From Pseudomonadota bacterium (GTDB lineage: Bacteria; Pseudomonadota; Alphaproteobacteria; Rhizobiales; Hyphomicrobiaceae), in the NCBI GenBank assembly GCA_023387235.1, contig JAEWIJ010000127.1:1-17269 (forward strand): 17,269 bases of DNA, written 5' to 3'. The notes beneath the pieces are model-generated. The model had not been told where the DNA came from, ran no database searches, and saw only the letters and a program-made list of their open reading frames with translations. Both the position numbers and the translations under genes were made by a program. Shown here one piece after another: positions 1 to 6,302 of the stretch (position 1 is its first letter; each line of letters opens with the position of its first letter).

Positions 1-13
1 CCCCTCACCCTAA

Positions 14-41
14 CCCTCTCCCCGCTAAAGCGGGGAGAGGG
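14..41. repeat. REP-like palindrome, copy 1
   Basis: A perfect 12-bp inverted repeat, CCCTCTCCCCGC (14-25) and GCGGGGAGAGGG (30-41), is separated by the 4-nt loop TAAA. The same two arms recur at 13565-13592 with loop AAGG, so this is an interspersed element and not a one-off hairpin. The motif CCCCTCA precedes it at 1-7, as it also does upstream of the second copy. It lies in non-coding DNA. There is no T-tract, so a classical terminator is unlikely, although some transcription or RNA-decay effect is possible. Confidence 0.85.
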
Positions 42-47
42 GATACT

Positions 48-68
48 GGTGTTCTCGCGGCGAACACC
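48..68. repeat. isolated hairpin upstream of nagZ
   Basis: GGTGTTC (48-54) and GAACACC (62-68) form a perfect 7-bp stem with a 7-nt loop. It sits between the REP-like palindrome and the three-hairpin array. No second copy was seen in this window. It could be an operator half-site pair, a transcript hairpin, or part of the neighbouring repeats. Confidence 0.5.
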
Positions 69-73
69 TGATC

Positions 74-149
74 CATAAAAGACGGGGGACCGGGGGTGTC
101 CCCCGGTTGGGGTCACAGGGGCAAGCCCCTGTTCGCGCCGAAGGCGCGA
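74..149 (+). repeat. three-hairpin repeat array, copy 1
   Basis: A leader CATAAAAGACGGGGG (74-88) is followed by three hairpins. They are CCGGGGG/CCCCCGG with loop TGT (90-106), ACAGGGG/CCCCTGT with loop CAAG (115-132), and TCGCGCC/GGCGCGA with loop GAA (133-149). The leader and first hairpin recur almost identically, reversed, at 5465-5498, where two further hairpins of different sequence follow. The array ends about 10 nt before the nagZ ribosome binding site, so it may lie in the nagZ leader transcript. Its function is unknown. Confidence 0.8.
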
Positions 150-169
150 GTGGGCCGACAGGAGTTCTC

Positions 170-1183
170 ATGCCGAGGGCATTCATCACAGGTCTTGCGG
201 GACCGACACTGCTGGACGTGGAGCGATCCTTCCTCGCGTCGACGCGGCCGGCCGGCATCATCCTCTTCGCCCGCAACTGCGTGGCGCACGACCAGATCCG
301 GCGTCTCATCGGCGACGCGCTCGATGCTATCGGCGATGCCGACGCGCTCGTTCTGATCGACCAGGAGGGCGGGCGCGTGCAGCGTCTGCGTCCACCGATC
401 GGCCGGGCGCTTCCGGCGGCAGCGGCATTCGGTGCGCTTTATGCCGGCGATCCGGATGATGCGCGCCGCCTCGCCTTTCTCGTGAGCCGGCAGAACGCGG
501 CGGACTTGCGCGCGCTCGGCATCAACACGAACTGCGCGCCGGTGCTCGATGTCCCGGTCCCTGGCGCGCACGACGTCATCGGCAATCGCGCGTATGGGGC
601 GACACCCGAGCAGGTTGCGGCGCTCGGGACGGAGGTTGCGGCGGGGCTCATGGCGGGCGGCGTGCTCCCCGTGATGAAGCACATTCCCGGGCACGGCCGC
701 GCCGGCGCCGACAGCCATCATGCCTTGCCGGTCGTGGCCACGCCGCGTGCCGAGCTCGAAGCGACGGACTTCGCGCCGTTCCGCGCGCTCGCTCATCTCC
801 CGGCGGCGATGACCGCGCATGTGCTCTTCACGGACATCGACAGCGCGCATCCCGCGAGCACGTCGCCCACGGTCACCAATGACATCATTCGCGGCACGAT
901 CGGTTTCGACGGCCTGCTCATGAGCGACGACCTGAGCATGAAGGCGCTCGGCGGCACGGTCGGCGAACGTGCCCGGGCCGTGCTGGCTGCAGGATCGGAT
1001 CTGGTGCTCCATTGCAATGGCATCATGGCCGAGATGGAGGCCGTCGCAGCGGAATGTCCAGCGATATCAGGTCGTTCACGCAGGCGCCTGGATGCCGCTC
1101 TGGCCGTTCTGCAACAGCATGAGCCGTTCGAGACACAACTCGCCGAGGCGGCCATTTCGCGCGCGCTGTCCGTGACCGCATGA
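170..1183 (+). CDS. nagZ: beta-N-acetylhexosaminidase NagZ
   Basis: This encodes a 337-residue family 3 glycoside hydrolase that removes N-acetylglucosamine from anhydro-muropeptides in the cytoplasm, a step of peptidoglycan recycling. The NagZ signature KHIPGHGRAGADSHHALP lies at residues 170-187 and contains the Asp-Ser-His of the mobile catalytic loop. The SDDLSM motif (252-257) carries the nucleophilic Asp, and DQEGGRVQRL near residue 64 is also typical. Length fits the family and no signal peptide is seen. The start at 170 is chosen because AGGAG (160-164) lies 5 nt upstream. A longer frame from 107 would run through the repeat hairpins and adds 21 residues of unlikely sequence. scpA follows after 58 nt on the same strand, a common alphaproteobacterial order. 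Confidence 0.95.
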   Translation: MPRAFITGLAGPTLLDVERSFLASTRPAGIILFARNCVAHDQIRRLIGDALDAIGDADALVLIDQEGGRVQRLRPPIGRALPAAAAFGALYAGDPDDARRLAFLVSRQNAADLRALGINTNCAPVLDVPVPGAHDVIGNRAYGATPEQVAALGTEVAAGLMAGGVLPVMKHIPGHGRAGADSHHALPVVATPRAELEATDFAPFRALAHLPAAMTAHVLFTDIDSAHPASTSPTVTNDIIRGTIGFDGLLMSDDLSMKALGGTVGERARAVLAAGSDLVLHCNGIMAEMEAVAAECPAISGRSRRRLDAALAVLQQHEPFETQLAEAAISRALSVTA

Positions 1184-1199
1184 ATCAGCTAAGTCTCCC

Positions 1200-1219
1200 T
1201 GTGGATAAGGGCTGGATAA
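1200..1219 (-). promoter_or_regulatory. DnaA box plus weaker second box
   Basis: TGTGGATAA at 1200-1208 is the exact reverse complement of the consensus DnaA box TTATCCACA. GCTGGATAA at 1211-1219 reads TTATCCAGC on the other strand, a 7-of-9 match in the same orientation, 11 bp away. Both lie in the 58-nt gap between nagZ and scpA. The same stretch can form a small stem, GCTGG/CCAGC (1211-1225). DnaA binding is an inference from the motif only. Confidence 0.45.
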
Positions 1220-1241
1220 CCCAGCTTGTCAAACGACGGCC

Positions 1242-2090
1242 ATGATGGACGACGGCACGGGCGAAGCGAGTGCAAGCCCCGAGGAATGGGGCGATCCGGA
1301 ACGCGGGGACACGCCCGCGCCCGACGAGGCTTTTCTCGTCGATCTCGAAGGCTTCGAAGGGCCGCTCGACCTTCTCCTCGCGCTCGCGCGGACACAGAAG
1401 GTCGATCTCGCCCGCATCTCGATCGACACGCTGGTCAGCCAGTACCTCGACTACATCCGCGAGGCGCAGAAGCTGCGGCTCGAGCTTGCGGCCGACTATC
1501 TGGTCATGGCGGCATGGCTCGCCTTCCTGAAATCGCGGCTTCTCATTCCGCGCGACGACAAGGCCGACGATGGTCCTTCTGGTGAGGAACTCGCCGCTCG
1601 TCTCGCCTTCCGTCTCATGCGACTCGAAGCCATGCGCGGCGCCGCCGCACAGCTTCTCACGCGCAAGCGCCTCGATCGCGATATCTTCGCGCGCGGGATG
1701 CCCGAGGGCGTGAAGACCATCCGCACGCGCGAGCATTCGGCCGAGATCTACGATCTGCTCAAGGCCTACGCCGAGCAGCGCACGCGCACGACCGTCAGGC
1801 GCGCGCACGTCGTCAAGAAGCGCATGGTGTGGTCGATCAAGGATGCACGCCAGCGCCTGGAGACCCTGATCGGCCGCTCTGCCGGCTCATGGGTGCAGCT
1901 CGATTTCTTCCTCGAGCAGTATCTGCCGACGCCGGAGCTGGGGCGCACGGCGCTCGCGAGCTCCTTCGGCGCAACGCTCGAAATGGCGCGCGAAGGTCAT
2001 ATCGAGATCCGGCAGGCTGGACCGTTCGCGCCGCTCTATATCAGGCGCAAGGAAGCGGGTGCCGAGTGGGAGCGGCTGGAAGCTGGCTGA
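1242..2090 (+). CDS. scpA: segregation and condensation protein A
   Basis: This encodes a 282-residue kleisin subunit that, with ScpB, bridges the SMC dimer in chromosome organisation and segregation. After an acidic, proline-containing N-terminal tail of about 30 residues, the ScpA core begins at FLVDLEGFEGPLDLLLALA and continues through IDTLVSQYLDYI and ADYLVMAAWLAFLKSRLLIP, which is the SMC-neck-binding helical domain. The C-terminal part (about 220-275, with ARDGHIEIRQ-like winged-helix sequence) is the SMC-cap-binding side. The start could be either of two adjacent ATGs (1242 or 1245). No strong ribosome binding site is visible, so coupling to nagZ or a weak site is possible. scpB follows after 47 nt. 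Confidence 0.94.
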   Translation: MMDDGTGEASASPEEWGDPERGDTPAPDEAFLVDLEGFEGPLDLLLALARTQKVDLARISIDTLVSQYLDYIREAQKLRLELAADYLVMAAWLAFLKSRLLIPRDDKADDGPSGEELAARLAFRLMRLEAMRGAAAQLLTRKRLDRDIFARGMPEGVKTIRTREHSAEIYDLLKAYAEQRTRTTVRRAHVVKKRMVWSIKDARQRLETLIGRSAGSWVQLDFFLEQYLPTPELGRTALASSFGATLEMAREGHIEIRQAGPFAPLYIRRKEAGAEWERLEAG

Positions 2091-2137
2091 ACGAATAGGC
2101 GGCGGAGACGTAGTACTGGAAGATACGGGGGCGAGAC

Positions 2138-2980
2138 ATGGTTCCACCCAAACTGAGGTTCGCGCCGGACAGTGAGATGACGAGTAACGAGAAGCGAGAG
2201 CCCGGTCCTGATGTCACCGAAGCGCGGCCACCCGCCTCGGAGCGCACGGGCCCGCCCTTGCGTCCGTTCCCGGCGAATATCGCAGCACTTCCCTCAGCCG
2301 ATCGGCGCGAGAAATTGCGCGTGCTCGAAGCGCTGCTCTTCGCCGCCTCCGAGCCGCTCGACGTGCAGCATCTCGCGAGTCATCTCGCCGAGGGCGATGA
2401 CGTCAACGCGCTGCTCAGCGAACTGCAGGGCTTCTACGCGTCGCGCGGCATCAATCTCGTGCGCGTCGCGGGCAAGTGGGCCTTCCGCACGGCCGACGAT
2501 CTCTCCTTCCTGCTCGAAAAACACGCCAAGGAAGAGCGCAGGCTCTCCAAGGCCGCGCTCGAAACGCTCGCCATCATCGCCTATCACCAGCCGGTGACGC
2601 GCGCCGAGATCGAGGAGATCCGCGGCGTGCAGACCTCCAAGGGCACGCTCGACGTGCTGCTGGAAACGGGCTGGGTGCGCCCGCGCGGGCGTCGTCGCGC
2701 GCCGGGGAAGCCGATCACCTACGGCACGACAGAGATGTTCCTCAGCCACTTCAATCTCGACACGGTCAAGGATCTGCCAGGCCTTGCCGAGCTCAAGGGC
2801 GCCGGCCTTCTCGATTCGAATCTCCCGCCCGACTTCAAGGTGCCCGAGCCGACGGACGTCGCCGCCCTCATGCCGGACGAATTGCCGCTGGAGGATGACG
2901 CCGACACGGCCCAGGAGGAGCTCGACCTTGACTTGCCCGAGGAAGAGGAAGGCGATATGGGCGAGACGGACCGCACGTGA
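2138..2980 (+). CDS. scpB: segregation and condensation protein B
   Basis: This encodes a 280-residue partner of ScpA that dimerises through winged-helix domains and stabilises the SMC-kleisin complex. The core starts near residue 57 (REKLRVLEALLFAASEPLD) and includes SKAALETLAIIAYHQPVTRAEIEEIRG followed by the second winged helix and PITYGTTEMFLSHF. The first 55 residues are low-complexity and hydrophilic, and the last 30 form a strongly acidic tail, both common in alphaproteobacterial ScpB. The start at 2138 is preceded by a purine-rich GGGGGCGAG. An alternative ATG at 2177 would remove 13 residues and cannot be excluded. It is downstream of scpA in what is probably one operon. Confidence 0.94.
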   Translation: MVPPKLRFAPDSEMTSNEKREPGPDVTEARPPASERTGPPLRPFPANIAALPSADRREKLRVLEALLFAASEPLDVQHLASHLAEGDDVNALLSELQGFYASRGINLVRVAGKWAFRTADDLSFLLEKHAKEERRLSKAALETLAIIAYHQPVTRAEIEEIRGVQTSKGTLDVLLETGWVRPRGRRRAPGKPITYGTTEMFLSHFNLDTVKDLPGLAELKGAGLLDSNLPPDFKVPEPTDVAALMPDELPLEDDADTAQEELDLDLPEEEEGDMGETDRT

Positions 2981-3112
2981 GGATGCCCGCTTAGAACGCC
3001 TCCAAAACGCGGCCGATCGAGGTGCCGGTTGGTCTTCAAGACACTGCTTGGACGAGTTGCGCCGCGTGGAGAGGCGGGCGGCACGGCCGCCGCTGACGCG
3101 GCTCACGGCGTA

Positions 3113-4171
3113 ATGCGCGCTGCGACCACTTTTGCGGCCGAGCTCACGTTCGATGCCGTCGAGCGCACATTCGATGACACGGTTGCCGTCGCGGGTGTCA
3201 GCCTGGTCATCGCGCCTGGCGAGGTCGTGTGTCTGCTCGGGCCGTCGGGTTGCGGTAAGACGACGCTGCTCCGCATTGCCGCCGGCATCGAGCGGCCGAC
3301 GGGCGGGCGCGTCCTCATCAATGATCAGGAAGTGGCCGGACCGCAGCGCTTCGTGCCGCCGGAAGAGCGCAATGTCGGGCTCATGTTCCAGGACTTCGCG
3401 CTCTTTCCGCATCTCACGATCGTGCAGAATGTCGCCTTCGGGCTGAAGCAGCTTCCCGCGGCGGAAGCGCGTCGCGAAGCCCTGGCCCTGCTCGCGCGCG
3501 TCGGCCTCGAGCATTACGCCGACCAGCATCCGCACATTCTCTCCGGCGGCGAGCAGCAGCGCGTCGCGCTTGCCCGCGCGCTCGTCCCGCGTCCCGCCGT
3601 CATGCTCATGGATGAGCCGTTCTCGGGCCTCGACATCCAGCTTCGCGAGCGCCTGCAGGAAGGCACGCTCGAGCTCCTGCGCGAGACGCGCGCGACGAGC
3701 ATGATCGTCACGCACCATCCCGAGGAAGCCATGCGCCTCGGCGATCGGATCGCTGTGATGCGGGCCGGGCGCATCATCCAGATCGGGCGCGCGGAGGATC
3801 TCTATCGCCAGCCGGTCGATCTGTTCGTTGCGCGTCTTTTCTCCGAGATCAACGAGATCCCATGGCAGGCTGCGGGTGGCGCGCTCGCAACGCCGCTCGG
3901 CACGTTCGCCGCGAATGGCGTGTCCGACGGCAAGGCTGTGCTCTGCATTCGCCAGCGCGCGATCAAGCTGCTGCCCGAGGGACAAGGCCATCCGGCGCGC
4001 GCGCGACACGTGCGCTTTCTCGGCGATGCTGCGCTCGTCGAGATGGCCGTGCAGGGCTTCGACGCGCCGATCAAGGCGCTCGTGCACGAGAGCGAGGTGC
4101 CGGCGCGCGGCCGCGACTTCGGCGTCGAGATCGATCCGCAGCGCGTGCTCGTGTTCGCGGCGGAGACGTAG
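3113..4171 (+). CDS. ABC transporter ATPase, Fbp/Pot type
   Basis: This encodes a 352-residue ATP-binding subunit of an importer of the iron(III)/sulfate/spermidine class. It has Walker A GPSGCGKTT (43-51), a Q-loop in MFQDF, the signature LSGGEQQR (143-150), Walker B VMLMDEP (163-169), a D-loop SGLD and the switch His in IVTHH. A C-terminal extension from about 230 to 352 resembles the regulatory TOBE-like region. The closest recognisable type is FbpC, but substrate cannot be told from the sequence. No permease or binding protein lies beside it, so it is an orphan in this window. The start is uncertain. ATG 3113 gives a normal N-terminus but has no clear ribosome binding site, whereas a TTG at 3029 has GAGGTG 4 nt upstream and would add 28 atypical residues. 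Confidence 0.88.
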   Translation: MRAATTFAAELTFDAVERTFDDTVAVAGVSLVIAPGEVVCLLGPSGCGKTTLLRIAAGIERPTGGRVLINDQEVAGPQRFVPPEERNVGLMFQDFALFPHLTIVQNVAFGLKQLPAAEARREALALLARVGLEHYADQHPHILSGGEQQRVALARALVPRPAVMLMDEPFSGLDIQLRERLQEGTLELLRETRATSMIVTHHPEEAMRLGDRIAVMRAGRIIQIGRAEDLYRQPVDLFVARLFSEINEIPWQAAGGALATPLGTFAANGVSDGKAVLCIRQRAIKLLPEGQGHPARARHVRFLGDAALVEMAVQGFDAPIKALVHESEVPARGRDFGVEIDPQRVLVFAAET

Positions 4172-4184
4172 ACCCTTCGACGAC

Positions 4185-4205
4185 CCGGCATCATCATGAT
4201 GCCGG
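4185..4205. promoter_or_regulatory. 21-bp palindrome over MFS start
   Basis: The arm CCGGCATCAT (4185-4194) and its perfect complement ATGATGCCGG (4196-4205) are separated by one C. The palindrome begins 13 nt after the ABC ATPase stop and contains the first two candidate ATG codons of the following MFS gene. Such symmetry fits a repressor operator or a hairpin that hides the start codon. Neither is shown here. It lacks the T-tract of an intrinsic terminator. Confidence 0.4.
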
Positions 4206-5419
4206 TGGCCATTGCTTTCTCAGCCTCGCGTCCCATGCCGTTCCGCTCGCCGACAGTCCATGCCGTTGCCGCCCTGTCGCTGACCCAGCTCATCGGCTGG
4301 GGCGCCACGTTCTGGCTGCCTGCGGTGACAGGCCCCGCCATGGCGCGCGATCTCGGCATGGCGCTCCCTGTGATCATGGCAGGCCCGACCGTCATGCTCG
4401 TTGTCATGGGGCTGGTGTCCTGGCCGCTGAGCACTATCTTCGAGCGTCATGGCGCGCGCGTGGTCATGGTGCTGGGATCACCCTTGGGCGCGGCCGGCCT
4501 GCTGGTCATGGCCTTTGCCAACGGCCCGGCGTCCTACGTGCTGTCGTGGACCATTCTCGGCCTTGCCGGCGCCGGCATGCTCACCACGCCGGCGCAGATC
4601 GCGGTCGCCGAGGTCGCCGGTGAGAAGGCGCGTCAGGCGCTCGGCGTGCTGATCCTGGCCGGTGGCCTGACATCGACCATCATGTGGCCGCTGACCGGGC
4701 TCCTGCAGGCCGAATGGGGTTGGCGGGCGACGACGCTCGCCTATGCCGCCCTCATGCTGCTCGTCTGCACGCCCCTGCATTGGGCAACGCTTTCCCGCAA
4801 TCCGAGGCAAAAAGCCGCCGAGAAGACGGCCGACGAGCCACCGCCCGTCGACCGGCCGCGCTTTGCCCTGCTCGCCATGAGCTTTGCCGCGAACGGCTTC
4901 GTCACCTGGGGCTTTGCGCTCACCATCATCTTCCTGTTCGAGGCTCAGGGCCTCGATCGTGCCAGTGCGCTCGCGGCAGCGGCTTTTATCGGTATTGCGC
5001 AATGGGCGGGGCGCCTCGTTGATTTTATCGGCGGCCGGCGCTGGTCGAGCTTCGTCACAGGTCTAGCTGCTTCGGCCCTCTTTCCGCTGAGCTTCATCGT
5101 GCTTCTGCTGACCAGCAACTTCGCCGGCGCCATGCTTTTCGCGACGCTCTACGGCATTGCGAGCGGCATCACCTCGGTCACGCGCGCGACGCTGCCGCTG
5201 CAGATTTTTCCGACCGGCGCTTATGCGCGCGCTTCGGCGCAACTGGCCGTGCCGCTCAACTTTGCCTTCGCCGCTGCCCCGCCGGCATTCACCGCGATCC
5301 TGACGGCCTCGGGCCCTCACGCCGCGCTATGGCTCGCGATGGGCATCTCCATCTTCGCGTTCGGCGCGCTCTTCGGACTTTTGCTCGTGCACCGTCGGAT
5401 GAGCCGCGCACCGGCGTGA
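4196..5419 (+). CDS. MFS transporter, substrate unknown
   Basis: This encodes a 407-residue integral membrane protein of the major facilitator superfamily with about 12 hydrophobic segments in two six-helix halves. The halves are joined by a hydrophilic loop near residues 200-222 that is rich in Lys, Glu and Pro. After the second helix, the loop FERHGARVVMVLG is in the place of MFS motif A. Length is normal. Substrate and direction are not readable. The start is uncertain: 4196, 4199 or 4235 (MPFRSP) are possible and none has a good ribosome binding site. The first two lie inside a 21-bp palindrome. The gene lies 24 nt after the ABC ATPase and may be co-transcribed with it. The three-hairpin repeat begins 3 nt after its stop. 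Confidence 0.88.
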   Translation: MMPVAIAFSASRPMPFRSPTVHAVAALSLTQLIGWGATFWLPAVTGPAMARDLGMALPVIMAGPTVMLVVMGLVSWPLSTIFERHGARVVMVLGSPLGAAGLLVMAFANGPASYVLSWTILGLAGAGMLTTPAQIAVAEVAGEKARQALGVLILAGGLTSTIMWPLTGLLQAEWGWRATTLAYAALMLLVCTPLHWATLSRNPRQKAAEKTADEPPPVDRPRFALLAMSFAANGFVTWGFALTIIFLFEAQGLDRASALAAAAFIGIAQWAGRLVDFIGGRRWSSFVTGLAASALFPLSFIVLLLTSNFAGAMLFATLYGIASGITSVTRATLPLQIFPTGAYARASAQLAVPLNFAFAAAPPAFTAILTASGPHAALWLAMGISIFAFGALFGLLLVHRRMSRAPA

Positions 5420-5421
5420 CA

Positions 5422-5498
5422 CTCGCGGCTGCGCCGCGAGCGAGGCCGCAGCCTCGCGCTCCGCCCGGGGGACACCCCCGGAACCCCCGTCTTTTATG
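5422..5498 (-). repeat. three-hairpin repeat array, copy 2
   Basis: Read on the minus strand, the leader CATAAAAGACGGGGG (5498-5484) precedes CCGGGGG/CCCCCGG with loop TGT (5465-5481), the same first hairpin as copy 1 at 74-106. Two more hairpins follow, GCGAGGC/GCCTCGC (5440-5457) and CTCGCGGC/GCCGCGAG (5422-5440). They occupy the positions of copy 1's second and third hairpins but have different sequences, which suggests selection for structure. The array fills the gap between two convergent genes, and its leader contains the TAA stop of the SDR gene (5494-5496). Confidence 0.8.
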
Positions 5499-6288
5499 AC
5501 TTTTCAGGCATCACGTAGTTGAGCGGCAGACGGCCGCCATCGGCGTAGACCGTCGTGCCAGTGACGTAGCTGGCTTCATCGCTCGCGAGCCACGCGACGA
5601 TTGCCGCGACTTCATCAGGCTGGCCGACGCGGCCCATGGGCGTGCGCGACAGAACCTTCTTGCGGAACGCCTCGTCCTTGACGACACCCGCGAGCAGCGG
5701 CGTCTCGATCGTGCCGGGGCCGACGGCGTTGACGCGAATGCCCTGCGGCGCGAGCGCGATCGCCATGGCCTTCGTCAGCTGCGCGAGACCGCCCTTCGAA
5801 ACGGAATAGGCAACGTGATCCGGCAGCGCGAACACGGCGTTGATCGAGCTCATGTTGACGATGGCGCCGGCGCTCCCGGTGTCCTTGCGCGGGCCCTGCT
5901 TCACCATCTGGCGCGCAGCCGCCTGCCCGGCGAGAAACGCACCCTTGAGGTTCACGCCGAGAATGCGGTCGAACTCATCCTCGGCGAGATCGAGGAAGGG
6001 CACGTCGTCGACGATGCCGGCATTGTTCACGAGCACGTCGATGCGGCCGTGCACTTCGAGCGCCTTGGCGATCAGGTTGTGCACGTCGAGCTTTTCCGAG
6101 ACGTCGCAGTCGACGAAATCGGCGGCGCCGCCGCGCCCGCGAATTTCATCGACCACACTCTTGCCCGCCGCGTCGTTGACATCGGCAAGGACGATCTTGG
6201 CGCCCTCGCGCGCAAGCCTCAGCGCGCAGGCCTTGCCAATGCCCTGTCCGGCGCCCGTGACGATCGCAATTCGGTCCTGGAGCAGCAT
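5494..6288 (-). CDS. SDR family NAD(P)-dependent oxidoreductase
   Basis: This encodes a 264-residue classical short-chain dehydrogenase/reductase. It has the cofactor motif TGAGQGIG (11-18), NNAG (88-91), the catalytic Asn 113, Ser 147/148 in NMSS, and YSVSK with Tyr 161 and Lys 165. An Asp at residue 36 at the end of the second strand favours NAD(H) over NADP(H). It resembles FabG-like and 3-hydroxyacyl or polyol dehydrogenases, but the substrate is not determinable. The start at 6288 is supported by GAGGAG about 9 nt upstream. That site overlaps the TGA stop of maeB (TGAGGAG), so the two genes are probably co-transcribed and translationally linked. Its stop codon lies inside the repeat leader. 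Confidence 0.93.
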   Translation of the reverse strand: MLLQDRIAIVTGAGQGIGKACALRLAREGAKIVLADVNDAAGKSVVDEIRGRGGAADFVDCDVSEKLDVHNLIAKALEVHGRIDVLVNNAGIVDDVPFLDLAEDEFDRILGVNLKGAFLAGQAAARQMVKQGPRKDTGSAGAIVNMSSINAVFALPDHVAYSVSKGGLAQLTKAMAIALAPQGIRVNAVGPGTIETPLLAGVVKDEAFRKKVLSRTPMGRVGQPDEVAAIVAWLASDEASYVTGTTVYADGGRLPLNYVMPEKS

Positions 6289-6302
6289 TGTTCTTTGTCT
6301 CC

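Noticed and set aside
107..169. Longer nagZ start at 107
   Set aside because: The added codons translate the repeat hairpins, and the ATG at 170 has a well-placed AGGAG.
2981..3112. Possible tatA or tatA remnant after scpB
   Set aside because: No hydrophobic TatA-like helix or FGxxK motif is found in any frame of this 132-nt gap.
2294..4087. Long minus-strand open frame of about 597 codons
   Set aside because: It lies antisense to scpB and the ABC ATPase, both of which have clear motifs. Its product is Arg/Glu/Asp-rich without any domain, as expected from GC-rich antisense codons.
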